Source of the DNA: Echinometra lucunter
Lineage: Eukaryota > Echinodermata > Echinoidea > Camarodonta > Echinometridae
NCBI GenBank assembly: GCA_029962745.1
Contig: CM057169.1
Location: 21,172,143-21,236,142 of the forward strand
Length of the DNA stretch: 64,000 bases
Reading direction: 5' to 3'
Shown: one piece after another, positions 1 through 12,873 of the stretch
Layout: each line of letters begins with the position of its first letter
Numbering within the stretch: the first letter of the stretch is position 1
The notes under the pieces: generated by a model
What the model saw: only the letters and a program-made list of their open reading frames with translations
The model's database searches: none
What the model was told of the DNA's origin: nothing
Translations under genes and position numbers: made by a program

Positions 1-268
1 CAAAGTCATAAAAATACAATATAAAGGAGAAGAAGATGGAGAAAACAGAGAAAAAAATGAGTCTCTTGTGCAATTCTGTTTCATGTTTGACCTGATAATT
101 TAGGACAGCTGGTCAAGAAAAACAGTGGTCCCTATTTCCAAAAATAGTTTCTCCCGTATCTAGGTCAGTAAAATTGGTTTGCTGAGTGTTGTGATGATGT
201 TGAAAGTCACCGTTTTATTCAAAATCTACTTTTTAATTATATATGTCATGCATTTGTTTAATTTCCAG

Positions 269-824
269 GGTTTATACATCAGTGATGAAAGGGAAGGTCC
301 AGGAGTGCTATCATACTCCGATGGAAAGCATGACATAGGACTCTGGAGGAAAGAGCGTCTTGTCAAACTCTGCAGCCCAATAGAAGGTGCCTTCACAATG
401 GCTGATCACACAGACTTTGAGTACAACCCAACAGAACATGTTCTGAATCTAAAGATCAATGATCCTCGTAACCCAACCTTAAACGGTGCCGTAGACATCG
501 CGGATGATGATTCAAATGCAGATGGACACATGGAATCGTCATTGAGAGCAGTGATGGAGAAACTGTCCAGTGCCAACTTTCAGACAAACTTTGACATCTT
601 TCAGTCAAGTACTGGAGAGAGTGTGGACTTGCAAACTCTGACATACGATAGGGAGGAGTATGATCAGGCTTTCTTTGGTGAAACCCAGGATGGAAACAAA
701 GACTCGGACAATACCTTGACAGCACTCAACAACACTCCTTCTCTGATTGAAATGCAGCTACATGTGATGAAACATAGGAACAGGGAGAATGTGGTCAAGT
801 TCCCTGTAGATGCCCTTGTCCATG
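269..824 (+). CDS. ANKMY1: ANKMY1 exon: last MORN segment and acidic linker
   Basis: The acceptor follows a pyrimidine tract ending TTTCCAG and the donor is CATG|GTAAGT. The exon begins in phase 0 and ends in phase 1. The first 36 or so residues read as the end of a MORN stretch ([16 protein letters not shown]), followed by about 150 residues of Asp/Ser-rich sequence without a recognised domain. The correct downstream join is to 1433 (ACCCAG|GTGATC). An earlier AG at 1391-1392 would bring a stop codon into frame after the phase-1 join. Confidence 0.9.
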
Positions 825-3800
825 GTAAGTCAGATTGAATCATTTTTGTAATGATCTTAGAGTTTGCGCGATTTGGACTAGTAGATAAAGTGAAGAATTG
901 CCCGCCAAACTTTAAATTTCACACCAAATTGCATATGTGGTTGCCGAAAGTTACCAACAAGCAAAAATGAAAGACAAAAAGCACCAGATTTTCAAGTCTG
1001 CAAAGAGTTTAGCAACAATTTTTAACTATGAGAATGGAAAAAAAACCCAGAGGGTTTGCTATATGCCAACAATATCTTGAAAGAGTTGAAAATGTTCTAA
1101 ACTATACCTAGAGAGGGAAAAAATTAATTATTTTTTTTCTGGGGCTACTTTTGAGCCCATCCGCTCGAATTTTCTACGTTTTATTACAGTTTACATTGGA
1201 CCCTATGAGAATTTCAGGGGCTTTTTTTTTAGTTTTCCAGGACTCTTTTTGGCGTTTCGGGGGCGAATTCGCCTCGAGCCCCTGTGTATTTTTTTCCCCC
1301 GCTACAAATGATTTCATATTGCAATGTCACACTTCTTGCTCCCCATTTTAGTCAAAATAAACTTCAAGTTTTTTCTAAAAACCACAAACCAGTTATGGGA
1401 TGCAATTGAATTTACTGGCTCCCTCTACCCAGGTGATCGAGGGGAGTTCACTGAGAAAGGCCCCATTGAGCTGATGTCTGAGGAGCTAATACAGGCTGCA
1501 GCTAAGGGAGACTATGACACCGTCCACTCACTCCTGTCCAAGGGAGCGGTCAATGTTAATGTAGCTGACAAAAACGGCCATATCAGTCTGATTGGTGCAG
1601 CTGTAAGTTTCGTCTCTTTTAATATAATTTGAAACTTTTTTGTGTGTGAATACTTCCAGTGGGGTACTTTCTCATGTAAGTGGAAAAGAATGAAAATCGG
1701 TTTAAAAGTAGATTTTCCTATGAGATAGGAGAAAACAATATGTTGCTTTATTTCTTCACTTTATTAGCTGTAATGATAGAAGTACTCTTAAAAAAAGGGC
1801 AAAATATGAAGTCTTAGTTGTGTAGTTTATGAGAGCAAATTATGATGTGACCCAGAATTAGTATTTAGAATTAAAAAGTCTCATTTAGTCTTGATGCTTG
1901 AAATCGAAATAAAGGGCACACTCATTTGAGATTCCAATTTCAAATGATTAAAATTCCTGTATGAAACTACATTGTTTAATGTTTTCAGGTAAACATGCAC
2001 AGGGATGTCATCAACTGCCTTCTCGACAATGGAGCTGATGTCAACAAGCTGAACGATGAGGGTCTCTCTGCCCTCGCAGCCTGCCACGTTCTCTTCTACC
2101 CCATCGCCTCTTTCAAATACAACATTGCTGAACGATACCTTCCTGTACCACCCGGTGAAGAACGTATCAAGGTCAAGATCCACATGGAAACCCCTGCGGA
2201 TACAGTCGCCATGGAAACAGCCCCTGAGGACAGACAGAGGACACCTGATGGCAGGTCAGAGTCTGGGTCGGTGCACGGTGTCCGTGAGGGGGAAAACGTG
2301 GTGAAGGGTAATTTGGATGGAGATTTTTTTGACATTGAGAGTCCTGAGAAAGACCTAGGGCCTGAGGATGGAGAGGAAGACGATGGGTTCATCCCAGAGT
2401 GGGATCCAGACAATGAATCAGTGGAGGAAAGACGAAGTTTGAGGAAAGCTGGCAGTCTCCTCAGTCAAAAGGTATGTTGAGAGTCATGATAATTCCCCAT
2501 ATGCAAGCTTTTCATTAAGCGGGCACTGAGCACAATTTAACTCCCGGTCCGAAGGCATTTGCGCCTGGTTCAAACGCAAACTAGCAGGCCAAAGCGCCAG
2601 AAAAAAATCACCAATCGGCACCCGGTACGCCACGGCAATATGCCCACGAATTGCGCTGTTTTCCACTACAAAGTTTGTCCAAAATTACAGAAAAAAAATC
2701 GACTTTACAGCGATTGTTTTAGACACAAAACTTACTGAAATGGTCGCGACGAGCTAGTCTACGGCTACGCGGCACTGCCGGCTGCCGCACACACAGCTGG
2801 TATGCAAGCTTGGCCGGCTGGCTAGGCTTGCTTCTCAGCAGGTCTGATGTGCATACGTACCCCCGTTGTTGTTGCTGTGAGCTGCTCTTGAAAATACGCA
2901 ACCTTCAAGTCGATCGCTTGTTCGCAGCAAACGATGGGATTCCCCGTGAGTGGCTCATCTCTTGTGCGTATTTCTTTTTTCTCTTCTTTCCTTTTTCCTT
3001 CATTTCTGAATGAAATGATCCCAGATAATGTTATGTTCATCTGCATTATGATAATAAACTTTTTTTTCATGCACAGTTGAAAGTTTTGAAAGGTTTGAAC
3101 TGACTGAATTTTTGATTGAGGAAATGACTCCTGGTTCCAACAATGTGGTGCCTGGTTATCCCAAATCTGGAGGACCAGGAGCCACTTTTCTTAAATTATT
3201 GGCTCCTGGTCCACCTTGGCTTAATGAAAAGCTTGCCCATATGTGCAAATTTCAAGTTTTCAAATTATGTTGTATTATCTTCTTGTCTGACTATATTTCT
3301 TGGATTAGCTAATTGTTGTATTGAAAATGGTGCTTAACCACTTATGCTCCGATATCTGAATTGTTGTTCTGTCTTCCTAAAGCCATTTCCTACATAGTTA
3401 GATAATAAATCAGTTGATTTATTCCTCAATTTGATTTAATTTCAAGAACATCCACAAGCCAGAACTGGATGAATTTCTCTTTCACAATGTTTCAGTTTCT
3501 CTGTTATTACCAAAACAGTGAATCAACTGGACGGACTTTATGACATCACGATGGTTATCAGTCAGTATTTTGCTGTAAAGTCGTCTTGCTAAAGTAAAAT
3601 GCTTATATGTGATCGGGATACAAGATTTTACTCTTTAGCCATGTTCAATTCATTTCAGGCATTGAATTGAACATGGCCACTGGTTCTTAACAAAAGACAT
3701 ATTTTATACAACAGAGCCATATCATAAAGGTGCTCTCACACTAGCACTACAGTCTAACTACTGCTATGGACTGTATTTATCCGAGTTTACTCGCACTGAC

Positions 3801-6800
3801 GTGAAGTAAGTCGATCACAATCCATAACGATCAAGTACGGTCTATAACGGTCCTATGACGGTTGTTGTAAGGTTGTCGTATGGTTTACTTCGATTATTTT
3901 GGATTAGTCTCCTGACTTGGTCAGAAAGGAAGCTTTGAACATGTTCAAAACTTTCTCTCCAACCGTTGGTTACTACGGTCTGTACTACAGTTTATAGAAC
4001 AGTTCTCGTATGGTCTAATACGGCCTTATTACGGCAGTATGACCGTCCAGAACGGTAAAAAATGGTCAGTGATGGTTAGGTGACCGTCACTGACCATCAT
4101 GAACCGACTCTAATCGTAGCTCTAGTGTGAGAGCACCTTAACTGTCGTTGCTAATAACAGTTAAGCACATATCTTGATACTGAATTGTATAGCCTCCTTC
4201 TGAAAGACTGATTTCTCTCATTCTTTTAGCTGGGGTCAAGTTCATCCACCATCAACAGTCCACTTGATAATTTTGAGACAGAGGTATTTTCATGATGATG
4301 TTGGGTGCCCTATTTATCTTGGATAGTTTGCATTAAGGTGGTGGTCTAAGGTGGTAGCTGATTTCTTCCAAGAAAACACGATTCCCATACGATTTGTTTA
4401 AGAAATGTGCATGAGTGATTAGGAGGAAAATAACTTAATCATGGTTGTTTTGGGAAATTGTGGTGGAAACTAATCTTTCCTCTTTCTTCCAAATGCCAAT
4501 GCACTCATTCCTATTGGGCTCCAAAGTACTTGAATCATATTATTTTTGTTTGTTGGTATTTGCTGTTAATATGATTTCTGTTATGTATTTGGCATTGTGT
4601 TTCTACTTTCATTCAGTCTCAGTGCTGTGAGTGTAAAGTTTTAGTGCAGTAGCTACACTTACATTCCATTTCATTTGAACTCTTTTAGTTGGACTCCACA
4701 CTCCACCGCTCATCCTCAATTATCACTTCCATTAAAGACTTTGAGACTGACCAGAGCTTAAGGGCATTTGGTATCAAAGTAACAGAGGATCTTATTGAGA
4801 GGAGTGCCACCTCAATGAGCAAGAACCCGAGAATAGTCAGTCGAGGTATATCAAGGGAGGAGGAAAATTTGGATGAGGCCAGGAAGAGGGCTATCGATAA
4901 AGCAGAGTAAGTCTGAAGATTACCGTTTTCATCATCGTTTATTACAGTCAGCCCCTCTCTTCTTAAAAAGGGTCACTGACCCTTACACCATGAAAGCACT
5001 CCCTTCCTCCACTTGCTTTTATCTTTAGCATTCTCTTGTTTTAGCCCATCCCTCCTGCTTTCCCTTCAGACAATTTTTTTCCACATAGTCCTTCGTCCAT
5101 TCCTTCATGCCATCTACTTCCAGATCCTACTCTTTTTTCACAGGCTCATCATCTTCCCCTCTCAACACATGACCCATCCATCCCAACCCACTTCTCTTGA
5201 CCACTTCCTTCACAGTTTCTTCCAGACCCACACTTCTGTAAGCTCACTTGAAATCTTTCTATAGCAGTTTCACCCCACGCATTTCCCGTATCATGGCTCT
5301 TTAATTAGATCCCTTCTTCCGCTGTCTTCACATTCCAAGTTTCTGAGCCATACACCATTACTGATCTAACACAAGCCCATTATAGATCTTGCCTTTTATC
5401 CATATCGTAAGCCTTCTACCAGCTAGAACAGTAGCTTAAATAAATACAGCACCCAAAGGTTTCACTAGTTTTGAGGGGAATTCTTGATGAGTGTTGTAAT
5501 CCAGATTTTTAAAAACCAAATTCAGTTATGGTAACAGATTTCCACACTAAATTTTTTAGCCAGGGGTCGACCCTGATTGAAATTCTGGGCTGGTTGTATG
5601 TCTGGATTTAAGAGGTCAAGTACATACTTGTTCTCTGGTATGAAATGAGAAACACTTGGAACTTCTTGTAGGGAAATTGCACTTTTACAACACCAAAGCC
5701 CCCAAAGGCTTCCATAAACAGAAAACGATTTTGTACACTGCTCCCTTGTGAAGTACTGAACTAGTATCTTTCTCCCTGAATCTTCTGATCCCATCTCACT
5801 CCTATAGACATTCCAAGATGGAAGCCACCATTAGGTTACTTCTAAAGCGAGGGGCAGATCCCAATGCTTCTTCTGTACCCATGCCTGTACTCTTCTTTGC
5901 CATCAAGGCAGCCGATGTGGACGCTGTCTCCATTCTCCTGCAGAAGAAGGCATCCACGGAAGCCAGACTCTCACCCGAGGTAAGCTGGAGAAACTAGAAA
6001 TTAAACAGTGATGATCATAAAGTGGTATTCATGTGTAGTCCATGTTAGAACCATTTGAATGTTAATTTGTTTATTCATTCATTTATTTATATTGTATAGG
6101 GTTTAAGCTGTCCCTTTTAACATTTATCTGTTTACTTTCATTTTTCTGTAAACACACAAACAACTCTCTCTCTCTCTATCCTTCCTTGCTTGCAGAAAGA
6201 AGGTCTAACCCCTCTCCACATAGCAAGTGCTATCAGGGGTCCAGAGGGTGTTGAAATCACCAAGCTCCTGCTGGCAGCGGGGGCTAACTCAAACACCAGA
6301 GCACTGGACAAAGATCTCCACGAGTATCCAGTAAGTTGATTTGGAATTGGAAGATTAAAAGTGGGGAATGCTTAGTGTGAAATTTGAAATGTGAAAGATA
6401 AAAGATTGGTTGGAGAAGATCATACTAAGAACGTGAACGAAATAGCTAAAAATTCTCACACTTAGAAATTAATGAATTTTTTGGAAACTGTTTAATTAGA
6501 TTTTTTGTGTCTGTTAAATGATGCCTGACTGTAATGATCCTTGTAGAGAAGAGAGTTTGTACCATATTGGAGAATAGCAAATGAAATCAGTGAAAAAATT
6601 GTTATGCTAAGCACTTATAATTACATTGCAGTCAGTATAAGATGATATAAAGATGGAGCTGGCACAATTATTATTATTGTTCTTGATTTTATCAATATAA
6701 ACAAAGATACCCCTGCTACTTTTTTCCCCAAAGAATATATCTGAGAGCTATAAGAAGGAGAAGAAATTGAATTGATGTGACTTATAACATAGATTTCACT

Positions 6801-9800
6801 ATTACATTGTTTTGAGGATGTTTTATCCCCACTGGATCCTGGTTTAAATCTCAAGCTTGGACTTCATGATTGTGTCTTCCCTGATCTTCAGGAGTTAGAT
6901 GAAAAGAAGGCATGTTTAAACTGTCATGGATATGCTCATATGATTTATTTTGACATTATGGTAGAAGTATCGTGGTCTTGTGTATATGCTCTGGACTGTG
7001 ATCATAAGGTACAGGATTTGAATCCCAGCCTGGCACTAATGTCCTTTAGCCAGACATGAGTCTACATTTGCAACTCTCTACTCAGGTGTAAATGCACACC
7101 TGATATGCTTGAGCACCAGTTACTTGACGGCTGGGCTATGACAGGGTTTATCTATGTTTAAGCACTATAGGTGTCAGCGTGACGGATATGAGCGCTATGC
7201 AAATGGCCATTATTATTATTAGTCATAGTAGTATTTAGTGTTATTTCACTTCTTGATTGGTTTGCAGGAGGATCTGTCCCCTCTGGATCCTGGTGTCAAG
7301 TTGAAACCTGGACTAGATGACAGTGTCTTTGCCTATCTTCAGCAGCTTGAGGTAGCAGGAGACCATCAAGGAGGTCGTACTCCTCTTCATATTGCCTGCG
7401 ATAGGGATGATGACTATGAGGTACCTATATTCATTGATAATCAATGTGAAGGTGTTGCTTTGTCTAGCCCTAGTATAGAGTTCTCTTTAAGTCTGCCGGT
7501 AAAAAATTAAGATTCATTCTGTATATTTTCTGTTGTGGAGTTCTACATATATACCTCAGTCAATTCAATTCAATTCAATTCCATTTATTTGCAAATATTT
7601 CATCATAAGAATTTACAAAAGATAATAATCGGGTGGCACCTTAAGAAGCTTTTGCTTGTCGAGCAAGGTGCCCCCATGAACAAAACAAAACAAAACAGAA
7701 AAACAGTATAACAGAGTGACAGAATGGCATAGAAACTTAAAGCAGAATTACAGAAACAAATAATTGCATAAAACTTAAAACACATAACATGAAATATGAA
7801 ATATACATTTTAAAAAAATACATTACAACACAAACATAACTCTACATAATCTTGGTAAATAGAGGTGATATGCGGTATTTAGAACAGATCAGCATCAGCA
7901 TCACATCAACATTTAGAGACCATTTACAAATTAATTGTCAGCTCTACAATTGAGTAAAGTAAGTAGTGTCTTGCATGGTACATGCTCATCTGACTGTTTT
8001 CCATGGTCAATTTCCCAGTCAAAGTCCTGAATTCAACCCTAACTGTCACCCTGAACCAAATTATTGACCCCTTCTTACAGCATAGAGCACATGATGTTGC
8101 CCAAGCAAATCTTTGACCAATTTTAATCTTGTATAAGCTCATACAATGGCCCAATTTCACAAAGCAGGTGTAAACCATAGGTAATTTTTAAACCTCCTTA
8201 AACTTACTAAAATGTTAGCATAAATGAGTGTACATTGCCAATGTGCGCACATAAAGAAAACACATCATTGGTCCATACTGTGTGTGCTGGTATGCTTTAA
8301 AAACCCAGGAGCAGGTTTAAACTACCACAAGCAAATTTATGACCAATTTTAATCTTGTACAAGCTGATGTAGTGGCCCAAATTCACAAAGCAGGTGTAAA
8401 CCATAGTTAATGTTTAAACCTCCATAAGCATACTACAATGAGAAAAAGTAAGCACATATTGCCAATGCGTGCACATAAAGAAAATACATCATTGGTCCAT
8501 ACTATGTGTGCCCGTATGCTTAAAAAACCCTGGAGGGGGTTTAAACTACCCCATGGTTTAAACTTCATTTGCGTATTCAAGCCGATTTGAATTACCACGA
8601 AATTGCCACCTTCAAAACCGCTGCTTTTAAAACATTTTGTTGATAATGTTTCTTGACTTTCTATTTCTTCTTTAGCTTGCTCGTCATGTGGTACATCTTC
8701 TCTTGGAGCATGGGGCCAATCCTAATGTCTTATGTAAAGGACAATCACCCCTTTCACTTGCTATTGCCAGTGGTAATGATCTGGTAAGGAATTGTTATAT
8801 TTCAATGCATGTATATGCAGGGTTCTCACTAGAAAAAAATCCACACACGGTTCCCACTCTGCGCAAAGCGTGGAATAACACCTAAAGTTAAGTGTGGCGG
8901 CAGTATATGCTATAGTAAAAGGATGAAAAATACTTGTTGTTAAGCAGGAGTTGTCTACTAATGGCATAAAAGTAGAAATACATTGCCAAAAAGCAAAACA
9001 ATCTGTGATATTTATCATTATTGTTAGGAATATATACTCCAATATTTCTTTTACCCTTGTTGTCACGCATGGTGCAGCAATTTCACACATGGTTCTTCCT
9101 TGTCTGAAACCCTTTACGCATGGTACTGGAACCATAGGTGTTATGTACTGGCGAGAACCATGTGTATATGCCTCCATGAAATCTCTCATTATCAGAGGCA
9201 TTTTGACACCAAAGGACACTGTTAACATCAATGAATGACCTCAGTGCTGTTTTGCTATACAGCGCCCTCTCGTGTTGATTTTATGGTTTGATAGCTACAT
9301 GTACATTTAGGAATCAGGTTTGGAGTGAATACAAATACTAGAGATATTTTTGAGTGGTCATGCACTCATAAATTTGAAATGAAATGAGATAATTCATTTT
9401 TCTCATGGGCACTTGCACATAAGTGTGGTTTTAATCCCAAACCTGTTTTGTAACCAGTAGGCGATTACATTTATGACTCTTTAGAATAATGTCAAGATTT
9501 CTATCCCCTTTCCATTTATCCCCTGTCATTTCCATTCATGCATTTTATCTAGGTTTTGTATAGTTATTGTGACAGTGAAAGGGTGGTTTGTATGTGAAGG
9601 AATATGTGTGGCTTAAATGAAAAAAAAAGAAAAGAGAAAGAAGATGTACAGTCAATCAGTGTAGAGGTGTCATGGTCTAGTGATTACGTAGCAGGACTGT
9701 AGATCACAAGGCTGGCGGTTTGAGTCCCACAATGGCACCATTGTCCTTTGGCAAAACATTAATCGACAATTGCCACTGTCGACCCAGGTGTAGTACATGT

Positions 9801-12800
9801 AAATGGGTACCTGGCAGGAATAATTTCATTGAAATGCTAGAGCCTTGCTCAAGGCTGCCAAATCTGCGGTAATAACAGTAGAGCCCCATGAGTGTCAATT
9901 CTGACAGACATGAGTCAGTGCTATACAAGAACCTACTTTTATTATTATAATTATTGTTATTATTATTATTATTATTATTGTTATTTTGATTATCATTATA
10001 ATCTTCTGTCTCCACAGGCCATTGATGAACTGCTGAGCTGTGATGCCAACACCAGTCTCCCACTAGGCCAGAGCATAGGCAGTGCACTGTGTGTAGCTGC
10101 TAACACCCAGTTTGAGTTCAGGAGGACCCCTCAGCAAAGGATAGCACTGGTACGTGTGAAACACCCCTTCTCACTTTTGATTAGTGGATAAATTCATTTT
10201 TAAGTAAACTAGAAATATGTATACATCTTCCATTGACAGCTGTTCTTTGAGCAAGAAATTTTTTCATATTGTAAATGTTCTGTGCTGTAGTGCAATCATA
10301 TTTAATTTTTGATTTTTGATTTTTTGATTTTTTTTTTTTGGCAGGGGGGGAGGGGGGGGGGGGTCAAAAGTCAAAAGTTGTGGCTTTACCCGGTTTCATC
10401 TCTCATGCCTTTTCATGTTATGGTAATGCACAATTTGTATGAGTATTTATTGTGTCGTTTTCTTTTGCATGAAAATATCTTTTGATGATTCTGTTGACCA
10501 GCAGTTTTCTTCATGTATTGTATATGATTACAAATAGAGGGTAACTCTGCTATTCTACTTTACCAAAAATGTTCTTTCTTACAATTGATCAAGATTACTT
10601 GCAGACTGTTTATAAAACATTTTACTTTACTCATCTGTATTATTTGACTTTGTACTAACTATGTCTTGACAGATTGATAAATTAGTAAAGGCAGGAGCAA
10701 ATATCTTGGCACCCATTGCTGTTGGACCTAAGCGTCAGATGGGCTCAGCAGTGGACTATGCTTACTGGATGTTCAACCAGGTTAGTTACGGTAGAATGTT
10801 TGTCTTGAACAGTGAACAGTAGAAGAATTAGTTGACTGTAAGAAAGATAATGTTCAATTGTACCAGGAACTACAGTACACTTCATAGAAACTGCATTTAA
10901 AGAAATTGTCTTGAAGTAATGAATTAACTTTAAAAGAGTCATGAACACAAATGTCATGGTATTCCTATGATTGTGGTTATTATGTACAGAAGCAATTTGT
11001 TGTTTTATATATATATATCTAAAACAACAAATATGACAGGTTAGAGATGTATAGAAAGTACAGTATATCATTGCTGATTGAAATTGGTCATTTGTCCTGC
11101 ATTTGTCCTTTGTCTGTTTGCCATTTTACTAGGTTTGGAATGAAAAGATGAAGAATTAGAAATCAAATTTTTAGTCTCTTACTGCTAAGAATTTAGACAG
11201 TGCACGTCGGCAGGAATGTGTTGTGCAAATGAAGTGAGAAAAGATTCAAGTCATATTTCTTGCAGTGTACATTTGCTGACTTAACCCATTCGTGACAGAG
11301 GTCCACATTTTGTGGTTTGGCCTAATATCTTTTGATGCAAAGCCCTAAAAATCATACCAAATACATGAGCAGAAAGAGCAAAAAATTCTACACAAACTGT
11401 GCCCATTTTGATTGCGTCAATATTCGTTGTTTGATGCTGAAAATTTTTTAAAGGAAAATAAGCATTCAAATCCTTAAATTGGCAGTGGGATAGAAGGTTT
11501 AAAATCACCGTTTTCCCCCTGCAAATTGGCAACTTTTTGACTTCTCATCATAATTTCTGTCAATTTATATTCATTTCAGATACATGACGTTTTATAAGAA
11601 AAATGTAGCAATAAAAGAAAAATGTTGGTGTTGCCAATTTGAAGAATAAAAGGTGATCAAATTAAGCTTTAAATCATTCCTGTCACGAATGAGTTAAAAA
11701 AAGCCTCATGATTTGCATCCTTCTGCTGGACATGTGGCATATTGAGATCACATGGATTCTAGATAGTGTTTCATATTTCTATAATTGATTGTACTGTGAT
11801 GACAGGACCGACGGATAGCTCACATGCCATACCATGCCCTGACCCACTCTGAACGTGACACGTACAACGCTCGCAGGAAGCTGCTAAGTCACCTGGGAGA
11901 GATCCTGAGAGAAGCTGCCGTGAAACGAGAGAAGGAACGTTTAGAGCTGGAGGAGTATGATGGCATCAGAAGTGAGTTTTTATCTTACGTTATTTTGAAA
12001 TTGCAGAAAAGAAAAAACTACCAAACTTTCTTTTACTTGTATGCATTCACACTAGTTTCACAACAGTCTTCAGGCCCATTTGTAAACAAAAGGAATATTT
12101 AGGAAGAAGAAAAGAACTGCATTGTGCATCTAAGTGCCCTATGTCTGGGGAAAATTTCATTGGAGAGGTAAAGGGGAATGATACATTATCCCAAGAAATT
12201 TGGTTGTAAGCTACACTAGTGTAAAATGGCTATGAGAGTATGACAGTAATTTGAAAACAATACAGTTTCCTGAAAGATGTTTTGAACAAATTGAATTTGG
12301 AAGGTTTGATTCGATTTATTTATTCATATATATTTACATCATCATCATTATCATATCGATCATCAGTTACATGGTATAATCATTTAAGTAATATATATAC
12401 ATTATATGAATGGATTGTCGTAAGCACATAAGAGCTTGACGGAGATGTAATGATAAAACACATATATTTATATAAGTAGCATTCAGTCATATAAATGATG
12501 CACGTTCATAGCAAAAATTCACGGAGAAAATTAGGTGAGGATAGAAATAGACTGAGAGAGCGAGAAAGAGAGAAGATGAAAGGTCAAAGAGAATTATGAA
12601 AGAGAGGACTCTACATCATAAATAATGTGGAAAATACATAAAAATCATATTCAAACATCCTGATACTTATGACACTGCTTAGATTAACTATTGTCGAAAT
12701 CATTTTTATATGGTTCTTTCCCAGCATATATCAGTCTTGTCTAAAATGGTTTTAAGAGCCTTAAATTTAACAAGGGTCTTGTTAATAGAGCAATTACATC

Positions 12801-12837
12801 TATGTGTATCGCTCTCTTTTTCTCTCCCCTTCCCCCT

Positions 12838-12873
<36 letters not shown>

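Noticed and set aside
456..725. Open frame antisense to the MORN exon
   Set aside because: It is a shadow of the coding strand of ANKMY1.
1392..1432. Longer version of ANKMY1 exon 1433 using the AG at 1391-1392
   Set aside because: After the phase-1 donor at 824 this start puts a TGA in frame. ACCCAG at 1432 fits phase and gives a smooth protein.
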